Assembly: GCA_003001975.1 (NCBI GenBank)
Contig: PVUG01000005.1
Coordinates: 1-64,000 of the forward strand
Length of the DNA: 64,000 nt
Origin: Martelella mediterranea
GTDB taxonomy: Bacteria; Pseudomonadota; Alphaproteobacteria; Rhizobiales; Rhizobiaceae
Reading direction: 5' to 3'
Of this stretch, positions 60,752-64,000 are shown piece after piece. Each line of letters opens with the position of its first letter. The stretch's first letter is position 1. Made by a program: the position numbers and the translations under genes. The notes beneath the pieces are model-generated. The model did no database searches. It was not told where the DNA came from and saw nothing but the letters and a program-made list of their open reading frames with translations.

Positions 60752-63700
60752 CTACCAGATGTAGCGCAGTTTCGCCGAGGCGATCAGCGCCGAATACTCC
60801 GCGCCCCATTCGCCATAGGCCGCAAGCGACAGATCGGCCTGAGGCGTCAACTGTATCCGCGCACCGATATTGGCGGCAACGGCGCTGCCGGTCGGCGCAT
60901 TGCTCGAGATCGAGAAGCCGTAGCCGGGAAGCGAGAGGAAATGTGCGTTTGCGTCGCCTCCGCCGCCGTAGCGATAGAGATAGGACAGGCGCGAATTGAA
61001 GGAAAGCCGGCCGACCAGGTCACCTCCCGCCGTATCGAAACCGACACCGGCCTCGACGGTCCCGCGGAAAAGGCTGGCATCGGAATAGGCAAGCGCCGAA
61101 CTGCCGACACCGCTGGCGACCTCTTCCTTGTATCCCGGAGCGCTGGTGTAAACCGCACTTGCCGCGGCGAAGGGAATGAAGGCTATGCCGTTATTGACGA
61201 TGCGCCCGCCGGCCTCGATGCGACCGCCGAACGTGGTGGCCGAATAGCTGCCGCGCAGCTGATCGGTGGCATTGCCAAGGCTGACCGTTCTGCGCGTATC
61301 AATATCGTCGATGCCGACACCGACCGTGGCGACCCCGTAAAGCCCTTCCTTGGTCTGCCCGGCTGCGGTGATGGCGGCGTGCAGGGAATGATCGTCGGCC
61401 CTACCGTCCTGTTCGCTCTGATCGTAGCTGATGTCGCCACCGCCAAAGACGAAGCCGATTGATGTGGCATCGTCGATCTGGGCGATATAGCCGCCTTCAA
61501 CCGTATTACCCTCGATGTCGGCGCCCGAATTGCCGGCGGCCGCGTCGCCGTCAACACTGGCGGTTTCATTGTTATATTCGAGCCAGACGCTGTTGGCCGG
61601 CGTGAAGGGCGAATAGGGTGCGAATGGCGCAAAGGGTGCGGCGCGGCCGGCACTTGCCCAGTCCCATTGCGGCTGCCGGCTGCGCGGGGTGCCGAGGTTC
61701 CAATAGGCCAGCGCGGCGGTTTCCTCTGCCGCAGGAAGGCTGTCTTCATCGTCGGGCGTCTTCTCGATCGGACGCCAGCCGGCAAGAAAGCGGCTCGGAT
61801 TGGATGAGCGGCGCAGGAAATTCTGCATGCCGAGATTGGCCGTCATCGAGGCGTTGACACCCAGTTCGCCGCCAAGCGTGGTCATCGCCGCTTCATAGGC
61901 ACCGCCCGACTGCAACATGCCCGCAGACAGCGCTCCGGTCAGTGCAGCGCCGTCATCGAAAGCCTTAACCAGCTGCGCGTTGACGCGCGCACCGAGCGCG
62001 GAGAAGTTGAAATCGCCGCCAACATAGGCCAGCGACATGTTCAGGCTGTCGGCATCCTGCGTGATGGTGCCACGGAATTGAGACGGCAGCGTTTCGTCAG
62101 TCGAAGCCTCCCAGCTGCCGGTGATCTCACCGGCCTCAAGCAGGGTGTATTGCTTCTTCAGCTCTCCGCCATCGGCGAAATCGAGATCGATTTGGGTATC
62201 GTCAAAGGCAACCGTGCCCGTAACTGTTGCCGGTTCCTGAGTTGTCTGGATAACCGAAACATAGGTGGCGTCGCTCTCGAATGTCAGATCGCCGTTAACG
62301 GTGATTGCGCCTTCATCGTCACCGTCAAGGAAAGTGCCGCCGGTGCGCACCGTTGTCGAGCCGATCGTGCCCGCGCCGCCAAAGGCAGCACCCGCCTTCA
62401 CATCGGCCGTGGAACCGCGCAGCGCGCCGTCAACCAGAAGCGTTCCGTCCTCAACCTCAAACGTTCCGGTAAAGTCGTCACCGTCGGCCGTCAGCCGCAG
62501 CATGCCGGAACCGCGCTGCGCCACCGACCCGGCACCTGACAGCGTGCCCTTGAACGCAATCTCGTCCGAGCGGTCAAAGCCCAGAACGCCATCGCTGTCG
62601 ATTTCGACATTGCCATTCAGCGTGCCGGTTGTGCCGCCATTGCCGACCTGGATTTCGGCGTCGGCGGCAATGTGCGTATCGCCTTCATTGGTATTGTCCG
62701 CGGTCAGGATTGTTGTACCGGCCAGCGCGTCAATATCAACCGTACCGCTGATTGCCCGGGTGAATTCATAATCCGTCGCCGTGTGATTGAAGACAATCAG
62801 CCCCTGGCCATCGCCGAACGACACGTCGTCCACGTCGAGCACACCCGGTGCCCGGGCGCCGTCATCGGGCACGCCGCCAATCACCAGCACACCCAGGGAA
62901 CCCGAATTCGCAGCGAAATCGACCGTGTCCGCCGTCAGCGTTCCGCCGTCGCCGACGACCAGAAGACCCGCGCCGTTTTGGCCGACTGTCAGGTCGCCGT
63001 TGATATCCCAATTGCTGTCGGTGCCATAAATCTGCACATCGCCGCTGGAACCAGCGGCAGAGCCGACAACACTTTGGCTACTGGTGACGACGCCACCGTT
63101 GGAAAGCAAAAGCGAACCGGTTCCCGCCGCACCGACGGTTATCCCGCCATTCACCGTCCAGGATGAGCCGGCGCCACCGACGCCGACAACACCAACGCCT
63201 GTACCGGCCGTTCCGATTTCAGCCGTCCGGCTGGTGAGGGTTCCTCCGCCAAGAATTTCAAGCAGCCCTTCGCCACCGGAGCCGATCTCCATGCTCGATG
63301 TGTTGGTCCAGGTCGCGTCATTGTCGATACCAACGATGCCGATGCTTCCCGCATCACGGCCGATGATACCGCCATTGGAATTCAGCGAACCGCCATTGTC
63401 GAGATAGAGCAGGCCTTCGCCGCCCGCGCCGACCGTCATCCCGTTGGTGAGAGACATGTTACTGTCGGCGTCCGTGATCAGGATGCCACCCTCGCCGTCG
63501 GCATTGGAGCCGAGGACGGCCTGGTCGGCCGTGGCAGAACCGCCATCGGAAACGGTCAGGGTGCCATCGCCGTCATGCCCGACCCTGAGCGCGGCGCTAA
63601 GCTGCAATTTCGAGCCCGCGCCATCGACAGTGAGGCTGCCCTCGCCGTTGGCAACATTGCCGATATAGGCGTTGCTACCGGTCATCGTTGCGCCTTCGAG

Positions 63701-64000
63701 GACGGAAAGCGTGCCTGAACCACCCGTGCCGCCGCCATCGACATTACCGCCGATGGAAATGTCGTTGTAGACATTCCAGAGCGAGTCGTTGCCCGATATG
63801 GTCGCCTCATTGTCGAGCGACGACACGTTTTCACCTATGGTCAGCGAACCGCTGATCACATGTGCGCCATTCTGGGCGATCACCGTTCCGGTGCCGCTGC
63901 TGCCGATGGTCGTTGCGCCGTAGCCGTTCCATTCAGTGCCGGCGCCGGATAGCAGGACAACGCCCTCGCCACCGGAATTGCGTCCAAGGATTGCCTGATC
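60752..64000 (-). CDS. Autotransporter with tandem-repeat passenger (5' end outside window)
   Basis: The frame is open from base 64000 to the stop at 60752, 1082 residues, with no start inside. Residues 1 to about 390 are a repeated strand-turn passenger with period near 45 residues, each copy like LTVGxGGxGxLxLxxGGxLxSxxxxIG...SWxxxG. Then come further beta-helix-like repeats with VEDGTLLVDGALRGS and the autotransporter-associated FGGAGTIGSTTVRTGGT. A linker with an NVNASMTANL-like start leads to a barrel of about 275 residues from SVWLEYNNETASVDGD to the final ASAKLRYIW. The terminal residue is Trp rather than the commoner Phe. It should be a large surface protein, perhaps an adhesin. The signal peptide lies beyond the edge. 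Confidence 0.88.
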   Translation of the reverse strand, partial: DQAILGRNSGGEGVVLLSGAGTEWNGYGATTIGSSGTGTVIAQNGAHVISGSLTIGENVSSLDNEATISGNDSLWNVYNDISIGGNVDGGGTGGSGTLSVLEGATMTGSNAYIGNVANGEGSLTVDGAGSKLQLSAALRVGHDGDGTLTVSDGGSATADQAVLGSNADGEGGILITDADSNMSLTNGMTVGAGGEGLLYLDNGGSLNSNGGIIGRDAGSIGIVGIDNDATWTNTSSMEIGSGGEGLLEILGGGTLTSRTAEIGTAGTGVGVVGVGGAGSSWTVNGGITVGAAGTGSLLLSNGGVVTSSQSVVGSAAGSSGDVQIYGTDSNWDINGDLTVGQNGAGLLVVGDGGTLTADTVDFAANSGSLGVLVIGGVPDDGARAPGVLDVDDVSFGDGQGLIVFNHTATDYEFTRAISGTVDIDALAGTTILTADNTNEGDTHIAADAEIQVGNGGTTGTLNGNVEIDSDGVLGFDRSDEIAFKGTLSGAGSVAQRGSGMLRLTADGDDFTGTFEVEDGTLLVDGALRGSTADVKAGAAFGGAGTIGSTTVRTGGTFLDGDDEGAITVNGDLTFESDATYVSVIQTTQEPATVTGTVAFDDTQIDLDFADGGELKKQYTLLEAGEITGSWEASTDETLPSQFRGTITQDADSLNMSLAYVGGDFNFSALGARVNAQLVKAFDDGAALTGALSAGMLQSGGAYEAAMTTLGGELGVNASMTANLGMQNFLRRSSNPSRFLAGWRPIEKTPDDEDSLPAAEETAALAYWNLGTPRSRQPQWDWASAGRAAPFAPFAPYSPFTPANSVWLEYNNETASVDGDAAAGNSGADIEGNTVEGGYIAQIDDATSIGFVFGGGDISYDQSEQDGRADDHSLHAAITAAGQTKEGLYGVATVGVGIDDIDTRRTVSLGNATDQLRGSYSATTFGGRIEAGGRIVNNGIAFIPFAAASAVYTSAPGYKEEVASGVGSSALAYSDASLFRGTVEAGVGFDTAGGDLVGRLSFNSRLSYLYRYGGGGDANAHFLSLPGYGFSISSNAPTGSAVAANIGARIQLTPQADLSLAAYGEWGAEYSALIASAKLRYIW

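Noticed and set aside
60752..63883. Start of the autotransporter at the internal GTG near 63883
   Set aside because: The frame continues without stop to base 64000 with the same repeat pattern, so the true start is beyond the window.

Overview
This window is a mostly core chromosomal stretch from an alphaproteobacterium of the Hyphomicrobiales (Rhizobiales), most likely a Rhizobiaceae-type organism. The evidence is gene content and order: glnB-glnA behind a sigma-54-type promoter; divergent uvrA and ssb with GTTC-N7-GTTC (alphaproteobacterial LexA) boxes; gyrA-coaD-ppiA-ppiB-queA-tgt; dusB-ntrB-ntrC-ntrY-ntrX-trkA-hfq-hflX; the ispDF fusion; and pdhA-pdhB-pdhC with a lipoyl domain on E1-beta. 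DNA is GC-rich throughout, and long antisense open frames are common shadows. No tRNA, rRNA or CRISPR array was recognised. The genus is not assigned.

Layout. (1) 1-5.9 kb: the 3' part of an IS110-family transposase lies against a YejA-like peptide-binding protein, then come an IalB-family periplasmic protein, hspQ and the nitrogen-sensing pair glnB-glnA. (2) 5.9-15.6 kb: NAD(P)HX repair enzyme, a DUF72 protein, the SOS-linked uvrA/ssb pair, MarC and gyrA (TTG start). (3) 15.6-20.6 kb: methyltransferase, coaD, two cyclophilins, a REP-like inverted-repeat element, and the queuosine genes queA-tgt; this Tgt lacks three of the four usual zinc ligands. (4) 20.6-24.5 kb, the most accessory-looking part: a headless autotransporter beta-barrel joined to a palindrome-rich AT block, a divergent LysR/LysE pair and a second IalB-family gene. 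(5) 24.7-28 kb: a MacA/MacB-like efflux operon with the ATPase and permease as separate genes. (6) 28-33 kb: sulfite assimilation operon cysG-DUF2849-cysI-DUF934-fpr. (7) 33-37 kb: CMP/dCMP-type deaminase, mazG, a MerR regulator with a textbook 19-bp-spacer promoter, a carboxymuconolactone-decarboxylase-like protein, hflX and hfq. (8) 37-46 kb: trkA and the two nitrogen two-component systems NtrYX and NtrBC with dusB at the head. (9) 46-60.7 kb: ispDF, pncC/cinA-like, a COQ10-like protein, a P-loop kinase, lipA, lpdA, the pyruvate dehydrogenase genes, a FtsB/DivIC-like protein, eno, kdsA and a VOC protein. (10) 60.75-64 kb: the 3' part of a large autotransporter with tandem passenger repeats, running off the window edge.

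Functional links: GlnB, GlnA, NtrB/NtrC and NtrY/NtrX form the ammonium-sensing circuit. LipA supplies lipoate for the lipoyl domains on PdhB and PdhC, and Lpd reoxidises them. CysG makes the siroheme used by CysI, with Fpr as a plausible electron source. No clearly new multi-gene system was found. The best leads are the zinc-ligand-poor Tgt, the truncated autotransporter with its palindrome cluster, the hflX start problem, the DUF2849/DUF934 sulfite operon and the MerR-controlled cassette between hflX and mazG.
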